DNA of 64,000 nt from positions 2,852,001 to 2,916,000 of the forward strand of contig NC_083870.1 of assembly GCF_032452875.1 (NCBI RefSeq), in the 5' to 3' direction. The translations under genes and the position numbers were made by a program. Under the pieces are notes generated by a model. That model was not told where the DNA came from. It ran no database searches and saw nothing but the letters and a program-made list of their open reading frames with translations. Positions 54,171-64,000 of this stretch are shown in pieces. Each line of letters opens with the position of its first letter. The first letter of the stretch is position 1. Source of the DNA: Bos javanicus (lineage: Eukaryota > Chordata > Mammalia > Artiodactyla > Bovidae).

Positions 54171-54299
54171 AAAGTAAGATACTGGGAAATGATTAGGTGG
54201 ATCATCCTTTCTTCCTCTAAGCTTCTAATACAGCCAGCTAATCAATATCCAAGTGAGCACCACCTACTTGCAGTGTGACTTCAAGAATGCAGAGTACAT

Positions 54300-54535
54300 G
54301 GGGATGAACCGGGAGACTGGGCTTGACAAACATACACTACCATGTATAAAACAGATAACTAGCGAGAGCAAATTGTATAGCACAGGGAGCTCTACTCAAT
54401 GCTCTGTGGTGACCTAAACGGGAAGGAGTCCAAGCCAGAGGGGCTATATGTAGACATGTAACTGATTCACTTGGATGTACAGCAGAAACTAACACAGCAT
54501 TTCAAGCAACTATACTCCAGTCCAAAAAAAGAATG
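54300..54535 (+). mobile_element. L1 3' end, sense (second)
   Basis: ATACACTACCATGTATAAAA, TGTATAGCACAGGGAGCTCT, GATTCACTTGGATGTACAGC and ACTATACTCCAGTCCAAAA repeat the L1 3' UTR pattern in a separate copy. Confidence 0.82.
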
Positions 54536-54536
54536 C

Positions 54537-54768
54537 ACAGTATAGTAAATACAGGCCTCAATATTGTAGTATAGTCAAAGTTGTTAAGAGACTAGATCTT
54601 AATTATTCCAATCATTAAAAAGAAATGATGATTATGTGACATGATGGAGTTGCTAATTCTCTCTACAAAGGCAATCATATTATAGTATATAAGTATATCA
54701 AATCAACACATTGTACACCTTAAATTTACAGTATTATATGTCAAATATATTTCAATAAAAAAGAACAT
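54537..54768 (+). mobile_element. L1 3' end, sense (third, other subfamily)
   Basis: TCAATATTGTAGTATAGTCA, AAGAGACTAGATCTTAATTA, ATCAACACATTGTACACCTT and ATATATTTCAATAAAAAAG are an older L1MA/MB-type 3' end, following the second tail directly. Confidence 0.7.
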
Positions 54769-55711
54769 TTGTAGTTCTTTAATAATAAACAGACTGAAGA
54801 ATTATAATTCTAAAGTGTACTTTATAGCAAAGTCCATGTGCATACTCACTGGCAGTTTGTAATAATTTTCTGACAAAGCTTGCTCGCTTTTCCTGTAGTT
54901 CCTGTCCTATTGCTCAGGCTGGAGTTAATACTTGTGCAGCTGGCATAGGGACAGGCTCTGGGATGGACAGGCAAGTCTCGACCCCAGACCCTAGCACTGG
55001 CCACATGGGGTTCCACCTTTCTCCCATGGCCATATCACTGCCTCTGCTGCTTCTGTCACCATCATCACTGCCAATCCAGCCCCAGGGCTGTGCCCTGCAG
55101 CACCCTGAACACCCCAAGCATGCAGGCAGACTGTCAGGCCAACTCCTCAGCATGCACGTTACCTGCTATGTTTAGAAGTCTGGCCTATACTTACACACAT
55201 GTTGCCTAGAATATCTCCTCTGCTCACATACATGCTCCATTGGGCTTTCTTACAAAACACACATTCAAAGATAAGATTATTAAGAATTTCAAGACACTGA
55301 CAGCAGAGGATAAACCAAGATCCCTGCCTCCTCTGAGAGTAGAGTCTTGCACTGGTCTTATACCCGTAAAGCCAGCCCTGCCTGAGAGGCATCAACATTT
55401 ACACTATTCTACAGGTTTTTCAAAAACCCTATGACATCCTTCAGCATTATGTTTGCAGCCCTAACATGTGTCAGCCTTGAAGGACTGCAAAGATACAAAT
55501 AGCCTGGCCCTGGACTCTTCCATCAGATCCTTCCCTATATCATACCAAGGTATTTATCCTGTTGGATTCTTTGAGTTCCAACCCTAGTCTGTCTTCTTTA
55601 ACTTTTCAATTCATCCCACCTTTATTTTTTAAATCCTCCACTGATAGATCCATCTGATCCAAAGATTTAATCTCTCCTACAGGTTTTGCTCATTTGGCTT
55701 TTCTGAGTTCC
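54769..55711. other. unique sequence
   Basis: I recognise no gene or repeat. The frames at 54914-55434 lack any domain. Confidence 0.35.
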
Positions 55712-55724
55712 AGCTTGATTTTTC

Positions 55725-55996
55725 AGAGAAGGCAATGGCACCCCACTCCAGTACTCTTGCCTGGAAAATCCCATGGATGGAGGGGCCTGGTGGGCTGCAG
55801 ACCATGGGGTCGCTAGGAGTCAGACACGACTGAGCGGCTTCACTTTCACTTTTCACTTTCATGCATTGGAGAAGGAAATGGCAACCCACTCCAGTGTTCT
55901 TGCCTGGAGAATCCCAGGGATGGGGGAGCCTGGTGGGCTGCCATCTATGGGGTTGCACCGAGTCGGAGACGACTGAAGCAATTTAGCAGCAGCAGC
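55725..55996 (+). mobile_element. Bov-A2 SINE, sense, 13-bp TSD
   Basis: A full-length dimer from AGAGAAGGCAATGGCACCCC to GACTGAAGCAATTTAGCAGC with the (GCA)n tail. Exact duplication AGCTTGATTTTTC at 55712-55724 and 55997-56009. The antisense and sense frames at 55677-55976 are SINE translations. Confidence 0.97.
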
Positions 55997-56009
55997 AGCT
56001 TGATTTTTC

Positions 56010-56299
56010 CAATGGCAATAATACTGCATTTAAAAATAAACTGAAGGAATTATAATTGTGATAAGAATTAGCCTATAAGCAGTGACTAATGGAGGTGACT
56101 GTGGATTAAGTGACTAAGCAGTCAGTGGGCTAAGTAGCTATTATAAGATAAATCTCAGCTAGAATCAAAAGAACAGCACCCTACCTCCTTGGCCCTTTTC
56201 CCACAGCTCTCTTTTTCTCTTGAAATGTTGAATTCTAAATAAGAAGAGCCATCATCTTTCTTCTCTCTGAGTCAGCCCTCTGGAAGGTCCTATGAAAGG
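56010..56299. other. unique sequence
   Basis: I see nothing recognisable. Confidence 0.35.
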
Positions 56300-56380
56300 A
56301 AGAGAATTAACGTTCTTAAGTACCACTGTATACCAAGCATGATGCCACGCACTTTATAAAATCTTATTTACTCTTCATTG
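56300..56380 (-). mobile_element. MIR fragment, antisense
   Basis: ATACCAAGCATGATGCCACG then CACTTTATAAAATCTTATTT is reverse MIR. It stops abruptly at the BovB insertion. Confidence 0.55.
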
Positions 56381-56382
56381 TT

Positions 56383-58640
56383 GTTGGTGTTCAGTTGCTC
56401 GGTCATATCCGACTCTTTGTGACCCCATGGACTGCAGCACATCAGGCTCCCCTGTCCTTCACCATCTCCCAGAGCTTGCTCAAACCCATGTCCAACAAGT
56501 CGCTGATGCCATCCAACTGTCTCATCCTCTGTCATCCCTTTCTCCCCCTCTCAATCTTTCCTAATATCGGGGCCTTTCCTAATGAGTCAGCTCTTGGCAT
56601 CAGGTGGTCAAACAAACAGGGTTGATTTCCTTTAGGATGGACTGATTGGATCTCTTTGCAGTCCAAGGGACTCTCAAGAGTCTTCTCCAACACCACAGTT
56701 CAAAAGCATCAATTATTCATACTCAGCTTTCTTTATGGTCCAACTCTCACATCCATACATGACTGCTGGAAAAACCATAGCTTTAACTAGATGGACCTTT
56801 GTTGGCAAAGTAATGTCTCTGGCTTTTTAATACGCTGTCAAGTTTCATCACAGCTTTTCTTCCAAGGAGCAACTGTCTTTTAATTTCGTGGCTGCAGCCA
56901 CCATCAACAGTGATTTTTGGAGCCCAAGAATATAAAGTTTGTCACTGCTTCCATTGTTTCCCTATCTACTTGCCATGAAATGATGAGACTGGATGCCATG
57001 ATCTTGGTTTTTTGAATGTTGTGTTTTAAGCCAGCTCTTTCACTTTCCTCTTTCACCTTCATCAAGAGGCTCTTTAGTTCCTCTTCACTTTCTGCCATAA
57101 GGGTGGTGTCATCTGCATATCTGAGGTTATTGATATTTCTCCCAGCAATCTTGATTCCAGTTTATGCTGCATCTAGCCCAGCATTTCACATGATGTACTC
57201 TAAATAGAAGTTAAATAAGCAGGGTGACAATATACAGCCTTGATGTACTACTTTCCCGATTTGGAACCAGTCAAATTCTATCTGTTGCTTCTTGATTTGC
57301 ACACGGGTTTCTCAGGAAGCAGGTCAGGTGGTCTGGTATTCCCATCTCTTTAAGAATTTTCCACAGTTTGTTGTGGTCCACACAGTCAAAGGCTTTGGCG
57401 TAGTCAATAAAGCAGAAGTAAATGTTTTTCTGGAACTCTCTCAATTTTTCGATAATTCAACCAATACTGGCAATTTGATCCCTGGTTCCTCTGCCTTTTC
57501 TAAATCCAGCTTGAACATCTGGAATTCTCGGTTCACATACTATTGAAGCGTGGCTTGGAGAATTTTGAGCATTACTTTACTAGCGTGTGAAATGAGTGCA
57601 ATTGTGCAGTAGTTTGAGCATTCTTTGGCATTGCCTTTCTTTGGGATTGGAATGAAAACTGACCTTTTCCAGTCCTGTGGCCACTGCTGAGTTTTCCAAA
57701 TTTGCTGGCATATTGAGTGCAGCATTTTAACAGCATCATCTTTTAAGATTTGAAATAGCTCAGCTGGAATTCCATCATCTCCACACTAGCTTTGTTTGTA
57801 GTGATGCTTCCTAAGGCCCACTTGACTTCATATTCCAAGATGTCTGGCTCTAGGTGAGTAATCACATCATCATGGTTGTCTGGGTCATTAAGATCTTTTT
57901 AATATAGTTCTTCTGTGTATTCTTGCCACCTCTTCTTAATATCTTCTGCTTCTGTTAGGTCCATAATGTTTCTGTCCTTTATTGTTCCCATCTTTGCATG
58001 AAATGTTCCAATTGTGTCTCTAATTTTCTTGAAGAGATCTCTAGTCTTTCCCATTCCATTGTTTTCCTCTATTTCTTTGCACTGATCACTGAGGAAGGCT
58101 TTCTTATCCCTTACTATTCTCTGGAACTCTGCATTCAGATGGCATATCCTTTTCTCCTTTGCTTTTTGCTTCTCTTCTTTCTCAGCTAAGTGTAAGGCCT
58201 CTAACAACCATTTTACCTTTTTGCATTTCTTTTTTAGGGGATGGTTTTGATCATTGCCTCCTGTAAAATGTTATAAACCTCTGCCCATAATTCTTCAGGC
58301 ACTCTGTCTATCATATCTAATCCCTTGAATCTATTTGTCATGTCCACTGTATAATTGTAAGGGATTTGATTTAGGTCATACCTGAATGGCTTATTGATTT
58401 TCTCTACTTTCTTCAATTTAAGCCTGAATTTGGCAATAAGGAGTTCATGATCTGAGCCACGGTCAATTCTTGGTCTTGTTTTTGCTGACTGTATAGGGTT
58501 TCTCCATCTTTGACTGCAATGAATATCATCAAACTGATTTTGGTATTGACCATCAAGTCAATACCAAGAGACAAGAGTCAACAAGAGACAAGTCATCTCT
58601 TGTATTATTGGAAGAGGGTGTTTGCTATGACCAGTGTGTT
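56383..58640 (-). mobile_element. BovB, antisense, 2.26 kb
   Basis: From the 3' terminus (GTTCAGTTGCTCGGTCATAT) through C-terminal region, YADD region (~57105-57125), reverse transcriptase and linker (frame 57899-58207) to the endonuclease, where it is truncated near 58640. Numerous stops and small deletions (for example 56605-56625) mark an older copy than those near 42 kb. No duplication is visible. An AAGTCAATACCAAGAGACAA region near 58553-58590 contains a short local duplication. Confidence 0.93.
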
Positions 58641-58890
58641 CTGTATGAGGGTGTCTGGCCTGAACTAAATGACAGGCTGAGGCAAGGTTGCCAAATCTCA
58701 TTCTGCTAACCAAGAAATGGAAATATTCAATAAAGGGTACAGTGGTCCAGGAGATCCTCTACAAGAGAAGAGGATGGCAAGGAGTCAACATCTAGAGGTA
58801 TCTCTAAGCTGGAATTTAGGGTTGCATTTATGTGGTGGCCACAGCTGTTCATGTGAGCAGGCTGTCACCACTTTATAGCTAATGGAATAA
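58641..58890. other. spacer between head-to-head BovB copies
   Basis: About 250 bp of sequence I cannot assign. It starts TGAGGGTGTCTGGCC, which could be an LTR edge, but no matching end is seen. Confidence 0.3.
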
Positions 58891-58891
58891 A

Positions 58892-59318
58892 GATAAAGAT
58901 GTGAGAGTTGGATCATAAAGAAGGCTGAGCACTGAAGAATTGATGTTTTCAAACTGTGGTGCTGGAGAAGACTCTTGAGAGTCCCTTGGACAACAAAGAG
59001 ATCGAACCAGTCAATCCTAAAGGAGATCAACCCTGAATATTCACTGAAAGGACTGATGCTGAAGCTGAATCTCCAATACTTTGGCCACCTGAAGCAAAGA
59101 GCTGACTCACTGAATTAGAAAAGATCCTGATGCTGGGAAAGAATGATGGCAAGAAGAGAAGGGGGCAGCAGAGGTTAAGATGATTAGATAGTATCACTGA
59201 TTCAATAGACATGAGTTTGAGCAAACTTCAGGAGATAGTGAAGGACAAGAAAGCCTGGCATGCTGCAGTCCATGGGGTCACAAAGAATCGGACAGGACTT
59301 AGCAGCTGAACAACAACA
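58892..59318 (+). mobile_element. BovB 3' end, sense
   Basis: TGTGAGAGTTGGATCATAAA through CTTAGCAGCTGAACAACAAC. It includes the WCWRRLL and FGHLK codons with several substitutions, and the (ACTGA)n tail has decayed. Confidence 0.92.
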
Positions 59319-60234
59319 AAAATGAAGTAGGTTCCCCAGGACCATATCAACAGAACCTAAATTCCAACCTGACCTGGTACATAAAGATTCCAACATTATG
59401 TGATTATGACACTGATATAAAAGTTTGGTTTTGTTAACTCCCCTGGGCCCACCACACATGCACACACACACACACATCCCCAATCAGCTGAAGTATCTGA
59501 CAACATAATTCTCTACATTGGTCTTAGCAAAGAGCTTCATTCAACCAAGCTAACTCAGCTAGCCCAGGATCTCTGGCACTGAATTAAGGAAAAAAACATG
59601 AGTCTAAATACCCAGTTTGTAAACTGAATAAGCCAATTGTGTTTCTCTGGATGCCAACAAACCTTGTTAGCCTGACTCTTGCTAATTCTTTTTCAAACAA
59701 CTGTCTAGGCTGTGGACTGAAATTATTTTGAAACAAAATGCTACTTTGAAACAAAACTGAGCACTGATTCCTTTGCCACCTTTTTATCACTCTCTAGAAA
59801 CAATGACTACCTCTAATAGGCAGAGGCCCTTGAGGCAAGTAGGAACTAGGAACAAATAGGTTTCACCAAGAATGAAAAGTAATTCAGTTAATATTTCAAG
59901 AAAAGTATCCATTCCGTACTTACAGAGGACCTTGAATGTGAAGGATGTGGAGGGTGAAGGAGGCAGATAAGTAAATGGAAGTAATAGTGAGATTGGTACA
60001 GTATCAGATGATGACATCCACTGGGGGGACACTTCTCCACGTAAAGTGGACACTCTCACCTAAGCTATTCTTTTTGCCTCTGTTGAGATAAAAACCTCTG
60101 CTCTTCTCCCCAGGAAACTCGGCCTCATACGTGCTGCTGACGGCTGAGTGGGTGTCTGTCTAGTTGGCTCTCACACTAAGCTGAGTCCCAAATTAGTCTT
60201 CATCAGTAATAAATGTGATATTTTAGTTCTCGTC
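59319..60234. other. unique sequence with (CA)n
   Basis: A CA microsatellite lies at 59453-59476 (pure part 59461-59475). No gene or named repeat is recognised. Confidence 0.4.
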
Positions 60235-60438
60235 AGTGGCGCTAGTTGTAAAGAACCCATCTGCCAATGCAGGAGATGTAAGAAGTTCTGTCCCTGGGTC
60301 AGGAAGATTCCCTGGAGGAGGGGGTGGCAACCCACTCCAGTATTCTTGCTTGGAGAATCCCATGGACAAAAGAGCCTGCCAGGCTACAGTCCATCAGGTC
60401 ATAAAGAGTCAGACAGGACAAAGCTATTTAACATGCAC
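60235..60438 (+). mobile_element. Bov-tA SINE, sense
   Basis: GTGGCGCTAGTTGTAAAGAA, CCAATGCAGGAGATGTAAG and CAACCCACTCCAGTATTCTT with a BovB-like tail. The flanks AGTTCTCGTC (60225-60234) and AGTTCTTGTC (60439-60448) are a target duplication with one mismatch. The frame 60236-60721 is SINE plus chance extension. Confidence 0.92.
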
Positions 60439-60899
60439 AGTTCTTGTCTGCTCAACTCTTTTATCTTTACCTCCATTTCTTCAGAATGCAGGTAAGAAGA
60501 AAGGCACTAATCATGGTGCTTTCTCAGAGACCCCAGCTCCATCAGACCCTTTACCAACATATTTTGTGAATGGTCATTCAATCTACTTCCCCCTAGAGGC
60601 ATCGTTCAGTCCACTCATCATTCAAACTTCTTTGCACAGCTTGCCTGTCTCATCCACCAACATAGTCCCTCATTACAAAAGAGATAATGTGGGTACCTCA
60701 ACTCGTATTGCCTTGTTTTAAATAAACTCATGCCAGTTCCAAAGGGACACCATTTCCTCTGCTAAATCTACTTTTACTCCATGATAGCTGGGACTTAGCC
60801 AGGTAACAAGGTCAAGCTGTGGGAGCTTAACTTTTTCCCTTTATAGAAGCAGATATCGTGTGGTTCTCTCATTCTCCCTGATCCTTCAGAGTTCAGGAC
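60439..60899. other. unique sequence
   Basis: I see nothing recognisable. Confidence 0.35.
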
Positions 60900-61450
60900 A
60901 GCATCTCTGTGGCCACATCTGCAATTTCTTCCAGCTCCCTTGGAAGTAATTCATCTGAGTTTGAACGCCTTTAGAGCTGCTTTGTACTGTCAATTCACTC
61001 ATCTTAGATTTCAATTCCCTCTTAATCATGTTTGTTCTACCCTTTCCAGTTTCAAGGTCATTCTGCTTGATAGTGAAGACAGAGGCAAATGAGGGCTGTT
61101 TTCTCTGTCATCTTTTAACATTATCCTATCTACCCCAAGCCATGGGACTACCATTCAGCCCTTACTTCAAAGGTAACTTCTTTTTCTTTCTTCTTCTTTT
61201 TTTTTTTTGGAGGGGTGGGGGGGCAATAAAAATTTTTTAAGCTGCATCTCATCCTGGGCTTTACCAATTCCAACACTATTTTTGTACATCTGTGCCTCTC
61301 TTGTGCTTTCCTGGTTATTTGGAGATATTTCCATCTTTTATGCAAGGTTTTTAAATATCTGAGCCCCTCTGGGATCCCCCCTGCGCAGTTACTTACTGTC
61401 CCTGCCTCCACCCCACACTTATACCCTGGGTTCTTTGTGCTGATACACTC
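60900..61450 (-). mobile_element. possible CR1/L3 LINE fossil, antisense
   Basis: AGTGAAGACAGAGGCAAATG, TTCTCTGTCATCTTTTAACA and GTGCTTTCCTGGTTATTTGG occur in the order known from antisense L3/CR1 fossils in mammals. A T/G-rich run at 61186-61225 interrupts it. Confidence 0.45.
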
Positions 61451-62425
61451 TCAGACATTTCTGCCACAGTGCTCTGTGTTAAAATCTTGGCATTTCTTTA
61501 TGCATTCTCTATGTCCTGCACATCACTGGATCTGTATATACAGTCTTCAGTGTTGTTTTTGCCGCAGTCTGCTCTTCCTGTCTGTTTAGAATAGCTGCAC
61601 AGTTCCACTACTCTTCTCTCCATGTCAGGACCCTCTTGTCCACAGCTATAATAGCTGATACTCAGGCATTTTTCTCCTTTTTCCCTGAATTCTGGTTTAA
61701 AACCACCTCAGCCAGGTGAACAATTTTCTTGCTAAACACATTCTTCCCCACCTCCCCTCAGGCATTCTCAGATGCAGAGTAAGTGGTGAGCAGCTGGGAT
61801 GCTCAGGGCAAGCACAGTGGGTCAAGTGTCCAAGTGCAAAGTCCATTTGCAAAGTCCCTTCACCTCTCCGAAGACAAGAGCTTTATTGTCTGTAATGTGT
61901 ATGACTACCTACCTCCTACGTCCTGTCATCTTGTGACAATTAAATCAGAAGAAATCTATAGCAGTCTCTACAAATGCTCCCACGAGTCCATCTGTCTCTT
62001 CTCTGTCATCTGCACTGAGCAGCAGGCCTGTCAGTCCAGTTTCCTTCTACTTCGTGTGTTTCTAAAGCCACACCCTTCTCTCCCACTCCTCACGCAGCTG
62101 AACTCCCATTCAAACCTCAGGTTCTAGGCCTGCTCTGTTCTTATCATACTGAGGAAGACGGAGACAGTCAGGAATATGGGGTTGCCCCAGGGCCCGGATT
62201 CTTCCGGTGCATCCCAGCTTCTGATGTCTGCTGCTCTTTCAGGAAGCCCTAGGGACCCTCCTCAGGGGAGAAAAAGAGGAAGATGGTTTGCCTTGTCCTT
62301 TGAACATCATTTCTCTAGAAAGAAATGTGCAGCTATTCAGAGAGGGAATGCCTGGCTTGATGCCAAAAGTTTCTGGAAATATTCTCCACTCATATCCTAA
62401 ACAAAACTATAAAGATATAGAAAAG
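61451..62425. other. 1 kb unique sequence, no gene seen
   Basis: I recognise no exon, RNA gene or named repeat. Confidence 0.35.
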
Positions 62426-62426
62426 G

Positions 62427-62545
62427 GAAAGGGAAGTCGTTCAGTCGTGTCCGACTCTTCGCGACCCCATGGACTGCAGCCCACCAGGCTCCTGTGTCCG
62501 TGGGATTTTCCAGGCAAGAGTACGGGAGTGGGGTGCCATCGCCTA
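62427..62545 (-). mobile_element. Bov-A monomer, antisense
   Basis: GAAGTCGTTCAGTCGTGTCC, GACTGCAGCCCACCAGGCTC and GAGTACGGGAGTGGGGTGCC are one half of a Bov-A2. The GC-rich CG dinucleotides are well kept, suggesting a young copy. Confidence 0.9.
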
Positions 62546-62605
62546 TAGGCATCCTAAAGGCAAAAATGGCACCTGTATAAAATGCCTTAGAAGGGTGACA
62601 TCATG

Positions 62606-62668
62606 GGTCAGCAGTGGCTGCCACAGGGGCAGGGGCTCTGGGTGCAGCAGCCCTGGGTATTGGTGCCT
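62606..62668 (+). mobile_element. orphan BovB 5' UTR fragment
   Basis: GGGTCAGCAGTGGCTGCCAC, AGGGGCAGGGGCTCTGGGTG and CAGCAGCCCTGGGTATTGG match the BovB leader at 32700-32760 (GTCAGCAGTGGCCACTGCAG, GGGCAGAGGCTCTGGGTGCA). No other BovB sequence adjoins it. Confidence 0.6.
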
Positions 62669-62899
62669 TTTCTTTACAGTTTTCTCTCTCTCACCTTTAA
62701 TTCCTTTAATAGTTGCTATACTATTTGAATTTTACACTATGTTTAAGGGCAAACACAGGTGTTTCAGAATATTATGATGCCTGATTGTGAGGCTGTGGAG
62801 GGAGAAGAGTCCGTTCCTACACCATGCAGTGGTGGCCAGGATTTGGATGGGCAGCTCATGCACTCTCCTGTGATAACTGAGTTAAGATTTCTGCAAAAC

Positions 62900-63125
62900 C
62901 CACTTACTGAATTCTGAGCTATTGCACTAAGGACCCTGCATATTGTCTCAGTTAGTCCTCAACAACTTCATGAGGTAAGCATTGTTACTTCAGTTTTACC
63001 CATGAAGAAGCCAAGATTTGTGAAGTTAAGTAACTTGCCATGCAGCGTGTGGCAAAGCAAAGGTTTGAACACAGATCTATGTCTGGAATCAATTATTTTA
63101 GCCACTTTTCTATGCTATGCTAACT
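62900..63125 (-). mobile_element. MIR SINE, antisense
   Basis: TGTCTCAGTTAGTCCTCAAC, AACTTCATGAGGTAAGCATT, GAAGTTAAGTAACTTGCCAT and GCAAAGGTTTGAACACAGAT are reverse MIR in order. Confidence 0.85.
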
Positions 63126-63139
63126 CCTCACCCCTACAC

Positions 63140-63270
63140 GTGCACTCATACACACGCTCATATACACAGAAGTATTTGCACAGGGACAGCACATACAAAT
63201 GAGTATGTGCAAACATGCGCATGCATACACATATATACACACACATGCCCATACACACAAATACACATTT
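63140..63270. repeat. imperfect CA-rich low-complexity tract
   Basis: Interrupted ACAC/ATAC/ACAT units (TACACATATATACACACACA near 63226). No gene. Confidence 0.8.
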
Positions 63271-63379
63271 TCCATTCACTTCAAAGTGATGTTTGAGACT
63301 GCTAACAGATGATCAGAGCTCAAACATTTAGATCCTCTTTCACGGTTGGCAAGAAAGGATCCCCCTTTACATCTGTTTT

Positions 63380-63643
63380 GCTGCTGCTGCTGCTGCTAAG
63401 TCACGTCAGTCGTGTAACCCCATAGACAGTGGCCCACCAGGCTCCCGTCCCTGGGATTCTCCAGGCAAGCATACTGGAGTGGGTTGCCATTTCCTTCTCC
63501 AGTGCAGGAAAGTGAAAAGTGAAAGTGAAGTTGCTCAGTCGTGTCCGACTCTTCGTGACCCCATGGACTGTAGCCTACCAGGCTCCTCCATCCATGGGAT
63601 TTCCCAGGCAAGAGTACTGGAGTGGGTTGCTATTGCCTTCTCC
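63380..63643 (-). mobile_element. Bov-A2 SINE, antisense, 11-bp TSD
   Basis: GCTGCTGCTGCTGCTGCTAA to GCTATTGCCTTCTCC. A short stretch is missing in the first monomer (CGTGTAACCCCATAGACAG). Exact duplication ACATCTGTTTT at 63369-63379 and 63644-63654. Confidence 0.96.
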
Positions 63644-63654
63644 ACATCTGTTTT

Positions 63655-64000
63655 ATATCTCTGTAAAACTGATTTACATCTCTGAAGACTATGGTGGAGA
63701 TAGTTAACTTTGCCTAACCAAAGGGCTATCTTTCAGAGCAGGGCTAGTTGCCAACCCAGAGAAGAACACTGTCTGATTTCTTCTTGAGCCTCACTGTTGA
63801 GGAGGGTCTTCAGGTTGAAGTCCTGTCTCAGTGTGGTCCACTCTTCAGGCTTTTCACCCTTGCTCAGCAGTCCCCCACTCACTGTGTGCCAGTTCAGAAG
63901 TTGCCTCTTCTGAGTCAGGATATGTATAATTTATAAACTAAATAGTAAGGTATCAATGGATCACTAAGAACTTTGTTTTGCCAGATCCCCAGGTTGGGAA
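63655..64000. other. unique sequence to window end
   Basis: I see nothing recognisable. Confidence 0.35.

Noticed and set aside
58641..58890. LTR starting TGAGGGTGTC
   Set aside because: A TG start is visible but no CA end, poly-A signal or duplication could be found.
60236..60721. 161-codon frame as a gene
   Set aside because: The first half translates a Bov-tA SINE and the rest is an open extension with no recognisable domain.
61028..61240. Short secreted or membrane protein frame
   Set aside because: The hydrophobic end is the translation of a T-rich run (TTCTTTTTCTTTC...), and the region resembles an antisense CR1/L3 fossil.

Overview
The window is non-coding nuclear DNA from a ruminant, most likely a bovid. 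The evidence is the set of interspersed repeats. There are many copies of the RTE-type LINE BovB, ending in (ACTGA)n tails. There are also the Bov-A2 and Bov-tA SINEs that share the BovB 3' end, the cetartiodactyl tRNA-derived SINEs CHR-1 and CHR-2, and artiodactyl L1 3' ends. Mammal-wide fossils (L2, MIR, MER5A, MLT1, Tigger and hAT elements) lie beneath these. I found no host protein-coding exon, functional tRNA, rRNA, CRISPR array or operon. Every open frame longer than about 130 codons that I can explain is a BovB or L1 fragment or its antisense shadow. Adding my BovB intervals with inserts removed gives roughly 19-20 kb, about 30% of the window.

Layout. 0-9 kb: BovB tail, MER5A, L2 pieces, a BovB with an inverted head that carries an L1 insertion (4.6-6.7 kb), MIRs and a short hAT element. 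9-16 kb: the least repeat-rich part, with a pair of perfect hairpins near 11.0 kb, a long decayed L2 interrupted by a MIR and a probable LTR, and an MLT1 LTR. 16-21 kb: a nearly full-length BovB on the minus strand, split by an L1 and a Bov-A2 and followed by an older L1. 21-32 kb: an ancient L1 carrying a solo LTR, itself split by two BovB copies, plus SINEs. 32-46 kb: dense BovB, including one copy that keeps the endonuclease end but lacks the reverse transcriptase, and one nearly full-length copy (36.9-40.8 kb). 46-56 kb: a Tigger-derived element, an L2 carrying a tiny twin-primed BovB, a CHR-1 and an LTR, then a fossil hAT transposase (53.2-53.9 kb) and three consecutive L1 tails. 56-64 kb: a BovB head-to-head pair, Bov-tA, a CR1/L3-like fossil, MIR and a final Bov-A2.

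The pieces do not work together as a pathway. They record successive insertions, many datable relative to each other through nesting and through target-site duplications (TSDs) readable directly in the sequence. BovB and L1 encode (in broken form here) the endonuclease and reverse transcriptase that mobilise themselves and, in trans, the SINEs. I saw no previously undescribed functional system. The most informative items are the hAT transposase fossil, the two BovB copies with twin-priming-like inversions, the BovB lacking its reverse transcriptase, and the 11.0 kb hairpins. All repeat family names are from recognition, not from a database search, and edges of old repeats are accurate to a few tens of bases at best.
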